Origin: an uncultured Acidobacteriaceae bacterium
GTDB lineage: Bacteria; Acidobacteriota; Terriglobia; Terriglobales; Acidobacteriaceae
DNA: 64,000 nucleotides
Assembly (NCBI GenBank): GCA_903849645.1
Contig: CAINJJ010000003.1
Coordinates: forward strand, 62,001 to 126,000
Reading direction: 5' to 3'
Shown here piece after piece: positions 1-9,582 of the stretch. Within the stretch, counting starts at the first letter, position 1, and each line of letters starts with the position of its first letter. The position numbers and the translations under genes are program-made. A model generated the notes under the pieces. That model worked only from the letters and a program-made list of their open reading frames with translations, searched no databases and had not been told where the DNA came from.

Positions 1-51
1 TGCGGCGGAGACCAGCATGAGCTGGCTCGTTTTGTTGAACTTCATGCGCAT
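1..51 (-). CDS. N-terminal fragment of a secreted protein, probably a lactonase-like paralogue (runs off left edge)
   Basis: Seventeen codons are visible, starting at an ATG at 51 (a second ATG follows at 45) and reading MRMKFNKTSQLMLVSAA, which looks like the start of a signal peptide. A GAAAG stretch immediately precedes the start. The arrangement (Met-Lys-Phe near the start, then a hydrophobic stretch) echoes the downstream-facing neighbour at 187-1500, so a tandem paralogue is plausible. The rest of the gene is outside the window, so the function is only inferred. Confidence 0.5.
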   Translation of the reverse strand, partial: MRMKFNKTSQLMLVSAA

Positions 52-83
52 CTTTCGTCAGCGGGCCTGAGGACGCGGCCCGA

Positions 84-139
84 AAAACCTGTTTGGAATC
101 GAACTCCGGGCGCCCTGAGGGGGGTGGGCCCGGAGTTCG
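84..139 (-). terminator. Stem-loop after the lactonase-like gene, possible terminator
   Basis: A perfect 12-bp inverted repeat (100-111 with 128-139, arm CGAACTCCGGGC) encloses a 16-nt loop. On the minus strand a TTTTT run follows about ten bases after the stem (84-88). It lies between the stop of the gene at 187-1500 and the start of the next minus-strand gene. The gap between stem and T-run is longer than in a classical intrinsic terminator. Confidence 0.5.
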
Positions 140-186
140 GCTACGTTCTTGAAGACTGCAGGTAGATCACAGCCTGGAGCAAGGTG

Positions 187-1500
187 CTAGCTGGTACGCC
201 CATCGACGATGCACCAGGTGGCGGGTCCGGTGAGGGTATAGCTGCTGGCCACTCTCAAGCTTCTGAGCACGCCGGAAACCTGGTCGATGGACCGGCCTGT
301 GACGGTGGAGTCGTTGAAGTTGGCCGTGTAGACGAACTGATTGGAGGGGTCCTCGACGAGACACTGGGGGCCTGCGCCCGAGCCGTAGGGTTCTCCAGCC
401 TGCGTGGTCAACTGGTGCGAAGCCGGGTCAATGGTGTAGCCGGCGATGCCGCTCTGGGCATTGTTGGGATCGGTGTTGTTGCCCTGGTTGGCGACGTAGA
501 CCCATTTTCCCTTGTTCTCGACGAGCAGAACGATGGGATTGGAGAGCGTGGGGTCATCGGCCACGGCTCCGCCGGTCTGCGCCTGCAGTGCGCCACCGCT
601 GACGGTGAAGGGCAGAATCTGGCTGGGAGAGGTGGTTCCGTTGACGGTAATCGGCTCGTTGTCGAGGACGTAGATGTAGCTGCCGCCGTTAATGATGGCG
701 GTGGCATGGAAGGCGTTCAACGGCTGAGAGCTGTTTTGGCTGATCGACAACTGCCCATTGGAGGCGTTGTAGGAGTACGGGAAGACAGAGTCGCCGGTGG
801 CCGGGCTGCCGCTGAGGGTGAGCAGGCTGGCGCTGGCCAGGGTGACGTCAATCGGATTGGCCGGGACCGGGAAGTAAGGCAAGGCAGCGCCGCTGGCCGT
901 AGTGACCTGGGCATTGACGACGAGCTGAAGGCGACCCGTGTTGGGGTTGACCTGGAAGGCGGTAATGTCGCCGCAGGTGGTGGCCGACGCGCCCAGCGCC
1001 AGGGCGCAGGCGGCGTTGGACGGCGAATCGTGGTCAAGCACGTAAAGGTAGTTGCCGGAGGTGTCGGAGATGAGCCGGAAGGGGTTGATTCCCTGGGTGT
1101 AGAAGGTTTCCTGGGCGGTGAGGATGCCGTTGCCGCCGACCGCGAACTGCGTGATGTTGGAGTTCTGGCAGGGGTCCGCGGTGGTGCAGACGGAGCCGCC
1201 GGTGGAGTTTACGCCGCGGTTGAGGACATAGAGGAAACGGCTGCCATTGAGCAGGACGGCGCGGACCGGGTTGGCTCCGCCGGAGGAAACGGGAAGACCG
1301 TTGATGTTGGAGAGCTTGCCGGTGTTGTGGTCAATCTTGAAACCGGAGATGATGCCTTTGCCAGAGGTCGAGGCGGTAACGGTGCCGGTGACATACAAGA
1401 AGCCGACCGAATAACTCTGAACACAAGAGGTAACGCTGAGAATAACGCCGGCGGAGAGGGCGCTCATCAGAAGTGCCTTGCCGAATTTCATGAACTTCAT
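187..1500 (-). CDS. Secreted lactonase-like beta-propeller lipoprotein (YncE / PF10282-type)
   Basis: This is a 437-residue protein with an N-terminal hydrophobic signal ending at a candidate lipobox cysteine (VTSC, Cys26). The body is made of repeated propeller strands of the form F/W-x-Y-V-x-N/D (FLYVLNRG, YLYVLDHD, YIYVLDNE, WVYVANQG, FVYTANFN). This spacing is seen in the 6-phosphogluconolactonase/YncE-like seven-bladed propeller family. Enzyme activity is not assured; many acidobacterial members are uncharacterised. The ATG at 1500 has AAGGAA five bases upstream, and a TACAAT -10-like box lies at 1584-1589. A short N-terminal fragment at 1-51 suggests a tandem paralogue. Confidence 0.8.
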   Translation of the reverse strand: MKFMKFGKALLMSALSAGVILSVTSCVQSYSVGFLYVTGTVTASTSGKGIISGFKIDHNTGKLSNINGLPVSSGGANPVRAVLLNGSRFLYVLNRGVNSTGGSVCTTADPCQNSNITQFAVGGNGILTAQETFYTQGINPFRLISDTSGNYLYVLDHDSPSNAACALALGASATTCGDITAFQVNPNTGRLQLVVNAQVTTASGAALPYFPVPANPIDVTLASASLLTLSGSPATGDSVFPYSYNASNGQLSISQNSSQPLNAFHATAIINGGSYIYVLDNEPITVNGTTSPSQILPFTVSGGALQAQTGGAVADDPTLSNPIVLLVENKGKWVYVANQGNNTDPNNAQSGIAGYTIDPASHQLTTQAGEPYGSGAGPQCLVEDPSNQFVYTANFNDSTVTGRSIDQVSGVLRSLRVASSYTLTGPATWCIVDGRTS

Positions 1501-1831
1501 GCGATTCCTTCATCCTGGTCCGGCGTGCGCCGCCAAGTTTGTTCGTTCCACAGCAGAGCTGGGTTGGGACAGGTCCCTGTTGCATTGTAAAAGCCAAGGG
1601 CGTGTTGTGCCTAGTTTCGCACGGAGAGTTGGGAAAACGCTGCGTTTTCCGTGGCCGTCTCACCCCATGCGAGACGACCTGGCGCCCCTGGAACGATGGA
1701 ATCCAGATCTCAGGCGCGGATGGGGTTTGGACGCGAGAGAGGCGTCAAAGGTCAACGCGGGGGGGCGAAGGTGGGCTGGAGGGGGCGGGCAAGACTCAGG
1801 AGAGCCTTGCCCGCCGGTTGACCGGAGCGGA
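1501..1831. other. Intergenic region upstream of the lactonase-like gene
   Basis: About 330 bases separate the lactonase-like start from the stop of the M13 peptidase gene. The only signals I see are a minus-strand TACAAT hexamer at 1584-1589, which would give a leader of about 77 nt, and a small inverted repeat GGGAC-AG-GTCCC at 1566-1577 near the predicted transcription start. No convincing -35 box, RNA gene or coding sequence is visible. Confidence 0.4.
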
Positions 1832-3910
1832 CTACCAGACGCGGCAGGAGGTGGCGGGGAACATGGGCTGTCCCTTGGTGCAGCCGAAGGCCTTGCCAAA
1901 CTCGTCAAAGTTCTGCACGGAGCCGTTGACGCGCCAGCGGCCGGGGGAGTGGGGGTCAGTGAGGGCGGCCTGGCGGGCGGACTGCTCGGTCTGGTTCTGG
2001 CACCATACCTGGGCGAAGCCGAGGAAGTAGCGCTGGGCCTCGGTGTAGCCGTCGATCTTGTCGCTGATGGCCTTGCCCTGGGCGGCGAGCGTGTCCAGGA
2101 GGGCCAGGTAGGCGATACGGAGGCCGCCGTTGTCGGCGGTGTTCTCGCCCAGGGTCAGTTCACCCTTGAGCATCTGGGCCGGGGTGTCGCCCTTGGCGGG
2201 GGCAGCCTCAAAGCCGCTGTACTCGTCGGCGACGCACTTGGTGCGCTCGGTGAAGGCCTTGCGGTCGGCGGGCGTCTGCCACTCGCGGAGGTTGCCCTGG
2301 CCATCGTACTTGGAGCCCTCATCGTCAAAGCCATGGGTCATTTCGTGACCGATGACCACGCCGATGCCGCCGAAGTTGACGGCGGGGTCGATGGTGAAGT
2401 CGAAGAAGGGCGGCTGCAGGATGCCGGCGGGGAAGTTGATGTCGTTGAAGGACGGGTCATAGTAGGCGTTGACCGTGGGCGGCGTCATGCCCCATTCCTT
2501 TTCGTCCACGGGCTTGCCGAGGTGGCCGAGGTTCCAGTCGAGCGCGAAGACGGCGTTGCGATGGAGGTTGCCGAGCAGGTCGTTGCGATCGACCTTGAGG
2601 GCGGAGTAGTCGCGCCATTTCTCCGGGTAGCCGATCTTGTTGCGGATGAGGGCGAGCTTTTCAGCGGCAGCCTTCTTGGTGGCGTCGGACATCCAGGGGA
2701 GGTCCTTGATGTCGTCGCCGAGGGACTTCTCCAGGGCGGCGACGAGCTTGTCCATGCTGTCCTTGGCGGCCGGCGGGAAGTTCTGCTTGACCCAGCCCTG
2801 GCCCACGGCCTCGCCGAGCGCGCGGTCGGTCATGCTGGTGCACTGCTTCCACCGGGGGGTGGGTTCCTTTTGGCCGGCGAGGGTCTTGCCGAAGAAGGCG
2901 AAGTTCTCGTCAAAGAAGGCCTTGGGGAGGTTGGTGGCCGAGGCGTGGAGGGTGTGCCAGCGGAAGTAAGCCTTCCAGGCGTCCACAGGCTCCTTGGCAA
3001 TCAGGTCGTTCACGGCCTTGAAGAAGTTGGGAGTGGCGACGTTGAGGGTGTCAAAGTGGCCCACCTTCACGTCCTTGAAGTAGATGGAGTAGTCGAGGTC
3101 GGGGGTGAGCTTCTGGAAGTCGGCCACGGTATAGATGTGGTAGCGGTTTTCCGGCTCGCGGAGGTCGGTGCGGCTGGTGGAGGCCTGGGCGAGAGCGGTT
3201 TCAATCTCGAGGACGGCCGCGGCTTCCTTCGCCGACTGCTCGGGGGAATCGCCGGCCAGGGTGAACATTTTGGTCAGGTGCTCGGTGTACTGCTGGCGGA
3301 TGGTCTTGAAGCGGGCGCTGTCGACGATGTAGTAGTCGCGGTCAGGGAGCGAGATGCCGCCCTGGAAGACGCCGGCGATCTGCTTGGTGGAGTCCTTGTC
3401 GTCCTGGCTGACGCCAAAGTTGAAGAGGGGCGCGGGACTGCCGGTCGATTCCAGGTCGCCCATGAGCGCGCCGAGGGCTTTCGCGTCCTTGAGTGCGTCG
3501 ATGCGCTTGAAGGCGGCTTCGAGGGGCTTGAGGCCCTTCTGCTCCACCAGGGCGGTGTTCATGCAGGCGGCAAAGTAGTCGCCGTACTGCTTTTCCAGCG
3601 GATTGGTGGGCTTGGCGGCGGCGGCGTCGAGCTCCTGCCAGAGCAGGTAGCGGTTGCGCTCGCCGAGCAGGGAGAAGGAGCGGGCCCAGCGGACCTGGTC
3701 GCCGGGAATGGGATTGTTCTTGACCCAGTTGCCGCAGGCGTACTGATAGAAATCGCTGCAGGGGTCGGCGGTCTTGTCGATGGCCGAGAGGTCAAAGCTC
3801 TTGATGGCGGCGGGCGGGGCGGGCTTGGCGGCGTCAGGCGCCGCGGGAGCCTGCGCATAGGCGGTTCCAGCCGCGATCAGCAGGATGGAGGCAAGGCGAA
3901 CACAGTTCAT
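1832..3910 (-). CDS. M13 family zinc metallopeptidase (neprilysin/PepO-like), secreted
   Basis: The 692-residue protein starts at the ATG at 3910, with AGGAAA upstream, and has a signal peptide (about residues 1-19, ending AYA). The M13 signatures are all present: HEMTH with zinc ligands His522 and His526 and catalytic Glu523, a GENTAD motif giving the third ligand Glu589 and Asp593, an NAYYDP substrate-binding motif near residue 480, and the terminal CRVW (CxxW). The N-terminal M13 domain begins around DPCSDFYQYACGNW. The family cleaves oligopeptides; an extracytoplasmic role in peptide turnover is likely. The length is normal for the family and the gene appears intact. Confidence 0.95.
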   Translation of the reverse strand: MNCVRLASILLIAAGTAYAQAPAAPDAAKPAPPAAIKSFDLSAIDKTADPCSDFYQYACGNWVKNNPIPGDQVRWARSFSLLGERNRYLLWQELDAAAAKPTNPLEKQYGDYFAACMNTALVEQKGLKPLEAAFKRIDALKDAKALGALMGDLESTGSPAPLFNFGVSQDDKDSTKQIAGVFQGGISLPDRDYYIVDSARFKTIRQQYTEHLTKMFTLAGDSPEQSAKEAAAVLEIETALAQASTSRTDLREPENRYHIYTVADFQKLTPDLDYSIYFKDVKVGHFDTLNVATPNFFKAVNDLIAKEPVDAWKAYFRWHTLHASATNLPKAFFDENFAFFGKTLAGQKEPTPRWKQCTSMTDRALGEAVGQGWVKQNFPPAAKDSMDKLVAALEKSLGDDIKDLPWMSDATKKAAAEKLALIRNKIGYPEKWRDYSALKVDRNDLLGNLHRNAVFALDWNLGHLGKPVDEKEWGMTPPTVNAYYDPSFNDINFPAGILQPPFFDFTIDPAVNFGGIGVVIGHEMTHGFDDEGSKYDGQGNLREWQTPADRKAFTERTKCVADEYSGFEAAPAKGDTPAQMLKGELTLGENTADNGGLRIAYLALLDTLAAQGKAISDKIDGYTEAQRYFLGFAQVWCQNQTEQSARQAALTDPHSPGRWRVNGSVQNFDEFGKAFGCTKGQPMFPATSCRVW

Positions 3911-4114
3911 CGAATTTCCTCGTATTGGGTGGGTCAACCGGCCGGGTCCAGGGGCGCCGTGGGCGCGAGGAGCAGGGCCAGGATCGAGTTTGGAACAGCC
4001 AAAAATGTGCGGGCTGCGTTGCTGAAAAGCCTATCACGCAAGGGGATGGACAGGCGGTGCGCGCTGTTTTGCTGCACTTGACCGGTGCAAGGGACCGCGC
4101 GGGGCCGGATTTGC

Positions 4115-4120
4115 TACACT
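4115..4120 (+). promoter_or_regulatory. Candidate extended -10 box of the amidohydrolase gene
   Basis: TACACT preceded by TGC (an extended -10 pattern) lies 35 bases before the start codon at 4156. No -35 box is evident at standard spacing. Confidence 0.35.
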
Positions 4121-4155
4121 CCGCTAGCGGTTTCCCCATCAACGGAGGACAGGAA

Positions 4156-5466
4156 ATGCTCAAGTGGCAAAGTGTTGCCGTGGCAGTGCTTGCGGCGGGA
4201 TGTGCGGTTGGATTGTGGGCCCAGCCGGCGCCGAAGGCAGCAGCGAAACGCACGCTGGTGCGGGCCGGGCACCTGCTGGATGTGAAGACCGGCAAGCTGA
4301 GCGACAACGTGACAATTGTGGTGGCGGGCGAAACGATCGAGTCCATCGGGCCGAGCGCGCAGGTGAAGGCGCAGGCAGGGGACACGGTGGTGGACCTGGG
4401 CGCAATGACCGTGCTGCCGGGGCTGATCGACGTGCATACGCACCTGACCATGGACACCAACTTCGATCCGTATCACGAGCTGACGATGACGGACGCGAAG
4501 GAGGCCATTACGGGCGTGGTGAATGCGCGGACCACGCTGCTGGCCGGGTTCACCTCGGTGCGCAACGTGGGCGCGGGCGGCTTTACGGACGTGGACCTGC
4601 GCGACGCCATCAACAGTGGGCAGGTGGATGGCCCGCACATGCAGGTGAGCGGGCCGGCGCTGGGGATTACCGGTGGGCATTGCGACGACAACCTGCTGCC
4701 CGCGCAGTATCACCTGGTGGGTGACGGCGTGGCCGACGGCATTGCGGTGGTGCAGCAGAAGGTGCGGCAGAACATCAAGTACGGTGCGGACCTGATCAAG
4801 ATCTGCGCCACGGGCGGGGTGCTCTCCAAGGGCGACGATCCACAGGCCTCGCAGTACACGCTGGAGGAGATGCGGGCCATTGTGGCGGACGCGCACCGGC
4901 TGGGGCGCAGGGTGGCGGCGCACGCGCATGGGGCGCAGGGGATTCTGTGGGCCAGCATGGCAGGGGTGGACTCGATCGATCACGGCAGCTACATCGACGA
5001 GGCGGGCATCGCGGAGATGAAGAGGGACGGGACCTACCTGGTGCCGACGCTTTACCTGGAGGACTGGATTATCGAGAAGGGCAGCCTGCCGCCCTTCTAT
5101 CACCAGAAGATGGTGGACGTGAGCGCGGTGGCCAAGGGGAACATCAAGCGGGCGATGCTGGCGGGGGTGAAGATTGCGCTGGGCACGGACGCGGCGGTGT
5201 ATCCGCACGGGCTGAACGCGCACGAACTGGACGTCTATGTGAATCAGCTGGGGATGGCTCCGCTGACGGCGCTGCAGACGGCGACGGTAAACGCGGCCGA
5301 CCTGATGGGATGGAGCGCGAAGACGGGCAGCCTGGAGCCGGGCAAGTGGGCGGACATCATTGCGGTGGGGAAGAATCCGCTGGACGATGTGCGGGTGCTG
5401 CAGAATGTGCCGTTTGTGATGAAGGCGGGCGTGGTCTACAAGAACGAGGGCGCCGCCGGACGGTAG
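4156..5466 (+). CDS. Secreted metal-dependent amidohydrolase (imidazolonepropionase/Xaa-Pro dipeptidase-like, M38 superfamily)
   Basis: This 436-residue protein starts at the ATG at 4156 behind a strong GGAGGACAGG ribosome site, with a signal peptide ending near LWAQ. Amidohydrolase-superfamily metal-site motifs are visible: DVHTHL (His94, His96), a lysine in LIKICATGG likely to be carboxylated, HAHG, DHGSYID, and the aspartate in ALGTDA. Secreted acidobacterial members of this group are often annotated as prolidase-like amidohydrolases, but the substrate cannot be read from sequence. It is the only gene on the plus strand before the synthase at 5596. Confidence 0.9.
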   Translation: MLKWQSVAVAVLAAGCAVGLWAQPAPKAAAKRTLVRAGHLLDVKTGKLSDNVTIVVAGETIESIGPSAQVKAQAGDTVVDLGAMTVLPGLIDVHTHLTMDTNFDPYHELTMTDAKEAITGVVNARTTLLAGFTSVRNVGAGGFTDVDLRDAINSGQVDGPHMQVSGPALGITGGHCDDNLLPAQYHLVGDGVADGIAVVQQKVRQNIKYGADLIKICATGGVLSKGDDPQASQYTLEEMRAIVADAHRLGRRVAAHAHGAQGILWASMAGVDSIDHGSYIDEAGIAEMKRDGTYLVPTLYLEDWIIEKGSLPPFYHQKMVDVSAVAKGNIKRAMLAGVKIALGTDAAVYPHGLNAHELDVYVNQLGMAPLTALQTATVNAADLMGWSAKTGSLEPGKWADIIAVGKNPLDDVRVLQNVPFVMKAGVVYKNEGAAGR

Positions 5467-5595
5467 GGCGTAACAAGGGACGCGCGGCGGCCGGGAGCCA
5501 TGGCCGGCCGCGCACGGGATATGATGGGATTTCACGCGCCCGACGGAAGCAGGATGCGTTCCGGCGGGCATTTTCATGCGGCAGGTCGGGAAACG

Positions 5596-7230
5596 ATGAA
5601 GGAAAGCAACGCCAGAAAAGTGGAGCTGTTTGACACCAGCCTGCGGGATGGGATGCAGCAGCCGAACCTCGAGATTTCAGTACCCAACGCGGTGAGCCTT
5701 TTGCAGCGCATGTCGGCCTTCGGGGTGCGCTATGCGGAGATCGGATTCGCGGGGGCCAACCAGTTTGTGGGCGACCTGACGACCGGTCTGGAGGGCGCGG
5801 ATACCGGGGCGATGAAGCTGGCCCTGTTTGGCCGGTCGCGCGGGCGGGGCATGAAGGTGGCTGACTGGCCCGACGTGCAGTTCATTGTGGGCCACAGGGA
5901 GCGTGTGCCTGTGGCGGTGATCGTGCTCAAGTCCAGATTGCTGGACGTGATGCGGTCGCTGGAGACCACGCCGGAAGAGAACCTGCTGATGGCCTATGAG
6001 ACGGTTGCCTACCTGCAGGACAAGGGCCTGGAAGTGATAGTCGACCTGGAACACGCGATGGATGCGTGGTGCGGGCGGCGGGAGAATGGCGAGCCCAGCG
6101 ACGCAGACGCGGCCAAGCGCACGCGGGCGTATTTTCTTGAGGTGGCGGCGCAATGTGTGGCTCAGCGGGTGAGCCGGCTGGTGGTCTGCGACACGACGGG
6201 CGGCGCGAGCCCGGAGGAAGTGGGCGACGTGTTCACGAGCCTGCGGAGGGAGTTTGCCGCGGGGAGCTTCGGCTTCCACGGGCACACGGACCGCGGGCTG
6301 GGCGTGGCCAATACGCGGGCGGCCGTTGCGGCGGGAGCGGTGCAGGTGCAGGGCACGGTGCTGGGCACCGGGGAGCGCTGCGGCAACGTGAACCTGACCA
6401 CCGTGGTGGGCAGCATGCAACTGCGGGGCGAGGCGGAGTTTGTGCCGGCGGAGAGCCTGAGCGGGCTGACCAGCCTGGCGCACTCGGCCTATGCGGCGTT
6501 TGGGCTGGAAGTGCCGCACGGAGCGCCGATTGTGGGCACGGGGGCGTTTGGCACCTGGGCAGGGATGCACGGGAGCAGCGAGCGGAAGAATCCCGGCGCC
6601 TACCTGTGGTGCGACCCGGCGAAGGTGGGCGCGAACCCGGTGATTGGCGTCAACGGGCAATCGGGGAAGGCGAACATCATTCTCCTTTCAGAGACGCTGG
6701 GCGTTGCGCTGGATTCCAGCCAGGCGCAGGCGTTCATCGAGGCCAACCAGGCGATGATCGAGGGCGGCGGCTTTACGTCCAGCGAAGTGTCGTTCCGGGT
6801 GGCATGCATGAAGGTGCTGGGGACGCTGCGCAATCGCTTCAACATCAAGAGCTGGCGGGTGATTGACGAGTCAGACGAGACGCGGAACCGGTATGTGCAG
6901 GCGTCGATGCTGCTGTCCGTCGGCGATGCGGCGGTGAAGACGACCCGGGCAGAGGGTGCGGGTCCGGTGGACGCGCTGACCAAAGCCATGCGGCAGGAGC
7001 TGGAGAAGTGGTACCCGGTGATTGCCGAGATGCACCTGGGGCGGTTCAGCGTGACGGCCATTGACGTGTCGGCGCACGACACGGCGGCGCATGTGCGGGT
7101 GACGGTGAGCTTCCACGCGGACGGGCACGAGCCGTGGACGACGGCGGGCGTGAGCAGCGATCTGAACCAGGCGGCGCTGATGGCGATTGTGGACGGGTTC
7201 CACTACTGGCTGCTCAAGAACCAGGACTGA
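5596..7230 (+). CDS. cimA: (R)-citramalate synthase / 2-isopropylmalate synthase-family enzyme
   Basis: The 544-residue protein has the DRE-TIM metallolyase signature near its start (LFDTSLRDGMQQ), a C-terminal catalytic-barrel motif GFHGHTDRGLGVANT, a GTGERCGNVNL segment and a C-terminal LeuA-type regulatory domain (about residues 400-540). The order and length match the CimA-type citramalate synthase subgroup, which condenses pyruvate and acetyl-CoA on a route to isoleucine. A 2-isopropylmalate or homocitrate synthase role is not excluded. In-frame ATGs exist from 5500. I chose 5596 because homology begins just after it, though the ribosome site there is poor. Confidence 0.8.
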   Translation: MKESNARKVELFDTSLRDGMQQPNLEISVPNAVSLLQRMSAFGVRYAEIGFAGANQFVGDLTTGLEGADTGAMKLALFGRSRGRGMKVADWPDVQFIVGHRERVPVAVIVLKSRLLDVMRSLETTPEENLLMAYETVAYLQDKGLEVIVDLEHAMDAWCGRRENGEPSDADAAKRTRAYFLEVAAQCVAQRVSRLVVCDTTGGASPEEVGDVFTSLRREFAAGSFGFHGHTDRGLGVANTRAAVAAGAVQVQGTVLGTGERCGNVNLTTVVGSMQLRGEAEFVPAESLSGLTSLAHSAYAAFGLEVPHGAPIVGTGAFGTWAGMHGSSERKNPGAYLWCDPAKVGANPVIGVNGQSGKANIILLSETLGVALDSSQAQAFIEANQAMIEGGGFTSSEVSFRVACMKVLGTLRNRFNIKSWRVIDESDETRNRYVQASMLLSVGDAAVKTTRAEGAGPVDALTKAMRQELEKWYPVIAEMHLGRFSVTAIDVSAHDTAAHVRVTVSFHADGHEPWTTAGVSSDLNQAALMAIVDGFHYWLLKNQD

Positions 7231-7310
7231 GGCGAAACGGGACGGTTTGCGCGTTGGCCGGGCGGGCGGAGGTTCTTTACATCCCGCCCATGGGCCTGCC
7301 AAACTGAAAC

Positions 7311-8861
7311 GTGGACACCCAGACGATCGTCATTCTCGATTTTGGTTCGCAATACACGCAACTGATCGCACGGCGCATTCGCGAACTCAATGTTTTTTCC
7401 GTTGTGCTGCCCTGTACGGCGCCCCTCACTGAGATTCAGGCATTGAAGCCGTTGGGAGTGATCCTCTCGGGCGGTCCATCGTCGGTCTATGACGCGGATG
7501 CACCGGCGGCGGACCCGCGGCTGCTGGAACTGGGCGTGCCAACGCTCGGCATCTGCTATGGGCTGCACTTTATCGTGCATCACCTGGGCGGCAAGGTGCT
7601 GTCTGCGCCGCTGCGCGAGTACGGGCACGCGGAAGTGACGATCGAGGACGGGGCGACGGCGCTGTTTGCGGGGCTGCCGGCGAAGATCCAGGTGTGGATG
7701 AGCCACGGGGACGAGGCCCAGGAGCTGCCGGCGGGATTTCACCGCACGGCCGTCACCTCGAACGCGCTGGCGGGCATTGCCAACGAGGAGCGGCGCATCT
7801 GGGCGGTGCAGTTTCACCCCGAGGTGCACCACACGCCGCTGGGACCGCAACTGATCCGGAATTTTGTCTTCAACATCTGCGGCGCGGCGGGCGACTGGAC
7901 GCCGGCGCACTTCATCGAGAGCACGGTGAGCGCGATTCGTGCGCAGGTGGGGGCAGGGCACGTGATCTGCGGGCTGTCCGGCGGGGTGGATTCGTCCGTG
8001 GCGGCGGTGCTGGTGCACAAGGCCATCGGCAGCCAACTGACCTGCATCTTTGTGAACAACGGAGTGCTGCGCAAGAACGAGTTCGAGAGTGTGCAGAAGA
8101 ACCTGCGCGACAAGCTGGGGCTGAACATTGTGGCCGTGGACGCCAGCGAGCGGTTCCTGAGCAAACTGGCGGGGGTGACCGACCCGGAGACCAAGCGCAA
8201 GCGCATTGGGGCGGAGTTCATCGCGGTGTTTGACGACGAGGCTGCGCGAATCGCCAAGGAGACCGGGGGGGTGGACTGGCTGGTGCAGGGGACGCTCTAT
8301 CCGGACGTGATCGAGTCGTCGAGCGTAAAGGGGCCGAGCCAGACCATCAAGAGCCATCACAACGTGGGCGGGCTGCCGGAACACATGAAGCTGAAGCTGA
8401 TTGAGCCGCTGCGGGACCTGTTCAAGGACGAGGTCCGGCGCATTGGCCGCGACATGGGGATGCCAGACGACGTGCTGGGCCGGCAACCGTTCCCCGGACC
8501 GGGGCTGGCGGTGCGCATCCTGGGCGAAGTGACCCCGGAGCGGGTGGCGCTGCTGCAGGAGGCCGACGAGATTGTAGTGGCGGAGATCAGGGCGGCGGGG
8601 CTCTACAACCAGATATGGCAGAGCTTTGCGGTTCTTCTGCCAGTGATGAGCGTGGGCGTGATGGGCGACCAGCGGACCTATGCCTACACCTGCGCGGTGC
8701 GGGCGGTGCAGTCGGAGGACGGCATGACCGCGGACTGGACGCCTCTGCCCTATGAGGTGCTGAAGAGCATCTCCAGCCGGATTGTGAATGAGGTCCGGGG
8801 CATCAACCGGGTGGTGTACGACATTACGTCAAAGCCGCCGGGGACGATCGAGTGGGAATAG
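7311..8861 (+). CDS. guaA: GMP synthase (glutamine-hydrolysing)
   Basis: This 516-residue enzyme converts XMP to GMP. The class I glutamine amidotransferase domain comes first ([18 protein letters not shown], nucleophile Cys in GICYG, His/Glu in FHPEVHHT). The ATP pyrophosphatase domain follows (P-loop SGGVDSSVA), and the dimerisation domain ends with the family tail KPPGTIEWE. The start is a GTG at 7311 with no clear Shine-Dalgarno sequence. Length is standard and the gene is complete. Confidence 0.97.
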   Translation: MDTQTIVILDFGSQYTQLIARRIRELNVFSVVLPCTAPLTEIQALKPLGVILSGGPSSVYDADAPAADPRLLELGVPTLGICYGLHFIVHHLGGKVLSAPLREYGHAEVTIEDGATALFAGLPAKIQVWMSHGDEAQELPAGFHRTAVTSNALAGIANEERRIWAVQFHPEVHHTPLGPQLIRNFVFNICGAAGDWTPAHFIESTVSAIRAQVGAGHVICGLSGGVDSSVAAVLVHKAIGSQLTCIFVNNGVLRKNEFESVQKNLRDKLGLNIVAVDASERFLSKLAGVTDPETKRKRIGAEFIAVFDDEAARIAKETGGVDWLVQGTLYPDVIESSSVKGPSQTIKSHHNVGGLPEHMKLKLIEPLRDLFKDEVRRIGRDMGMPDDVLGRQPFPGPGLAVRILGEVTPERVALLQEADEIVVAEIRAAGLYNQIWQSFAVLLPVMSVGVMGDQRTYAYTCAVRAVQSEDGMTADWTPLPYEVLKSISSRIVNEVRGINRVVYDITSKPPGTIEWE

Positions 8862-8891
8862 CCTTCATTGTGTGGCGTAGATAGAAAAAAG

Positions 8892-8900
8892 TGCCATAAT
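8892..8900 (+). promoter_or_regulatory. Extended -10 promoter of the AbrB/VapC module
   Basis: TGC followed by CATAAT gives an extended -10 at 8892-8900. The predicted start of transcription is near 8907, leaving a leader of about ten bases that carries AGGGTGG before the ATG at 8917. The short leader suits autoregulation by the antitoxin. Confidence 0.45.
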
Positions 8901-8916
8901 TACTCCAGGGTGGCAG

Positions 8917-9165
8917 ATGATGACGGAAACGGTAGTTCTCGGAGAAAGTGGCAGGATTGTCCTTCCCGCGGCAATGCGGAAGGAACTCGGGCTAAAGGCC
9001 GGTGATCGCCTGACGATCAGCAACGATCAGGGCGCGATCCGCATTCTGAGCAGAAAGATGGCACTGGAGAGCATCCGGGAGGACATCATCCGGCAGCGTG
9101 GCAGCTTGGCAGGATTGCTTGACGAGTTTCTAGTCGAGCGGCGAGAGGAAGCCGGGCGTGAGTAG
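8917..9165 (+). CDS. AbrB/MazE-type antitoxin of a type II toxin-antitoxin pair
   Basis: The 82-residue protein begins with a swapped-hairpin AbrB domain (about residues 4-48; LGESGRIVLPAAMRKELGL, then KAGDRLTI), the DNA-binding fold of VapB/MazE antitoxins. A charged helical tail (ESIREDIIRQR...EFLVERREE) probably wraps the toxin. Two ATGs are adjacent (8917 and 8920). Its 3' end overlaps the toxin start by eight bases, so the two are translationally coupled. It should neutralise the PIN RNase and repress its own promoter. Confidence 0.88.
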   Translation: MMTETVVLGESGRIVLPAAMRKELGLKAGDRLTISNDQGAIRILSRKMALESIREDIIRQRGSLAGLLDEFLVERREEAGRE

Positions 9166-9562
9166 GGCCGTCTTGGACGCCTCGGCCGTTCTGGCATTGA
9201 TCCTCAACGAGCCGGGCAGCGAACGCGTGGATGCGCTGCTGGACGAGCTGGAGTTGGGCTCCGGAGTTGAAGTTTTCATCAGCTCCGTCAACTGGTGCGA
9301 AGTTCTGACCAGAATGCAACGCGAGAAGCTGAATCTCTCGGGAGAGCGCCTTGCGGCGGTCCTGAGCGGCGTCGAACTGGTTCCGTTTGCCAGGAGCGAC
9401 GCAGAAGCTGCGGCTACCTACTCAAATTTCAGTCGCGCGCTTTCACTCGGAGATCGATCGTGCCTGGCGCTGGCCAAAAGCAATCAGGCAACCGCATGGA
9501 CCGCTGAGCGGCTTTGGAGCCAGTGCAATCTGGATGTGTCCATCGAGTTGATTCGTCGCTGA
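9158..9562 (+). CDS. vapC: PIN-domain RNase toxin (VapC family)
   Basis: A 134-residue PIN-domain protein starting at a GTG inside the antitoxin's last codons. The acidic residues expected for the metal site are present: Asp in AVLDASAVLALI, Glu in the NWCEVL segment, and Asp in SLGDRSCLALA. A final aspartate is less evident; the C-terminal stretch reads TAWTAERLW, where the fourth acid is usually D or E. VapC enzymes cut specific RNAs when not held by the antitoxin. The pair with the AbrB protein is a standard two-gene module. Confidence 0.88.
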   Translation: MSRAVLDASAVLALILNEPGSERVDALLDELELGSGVEVFISSVNWCEVLTRMQREKLNLSGERLAAVLSGVELVPFARSDAEAAATYSNFSRALSLGDRSCLALAKSNQATAWTAERLWSQCNLDVSIELIRR

Positions 9563-9582
9563 AGGATGCCTGTTGAGGTGAG

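Noticed and set aside
1478-4081. Long plus-strand open frame opposite the M13 peptidase
   Set aside because: It is the antisense shadow of a high-GC gene. It has no recognisable motif and no ribosome site, while the opposite strand carries an intact HEMTH metallopeptidase.
7231-7310. Possible purine riboswitch before guaA
   Set aside because: The 80-base gap is too short and lacks the three-way junction loops of a purine aptamer.
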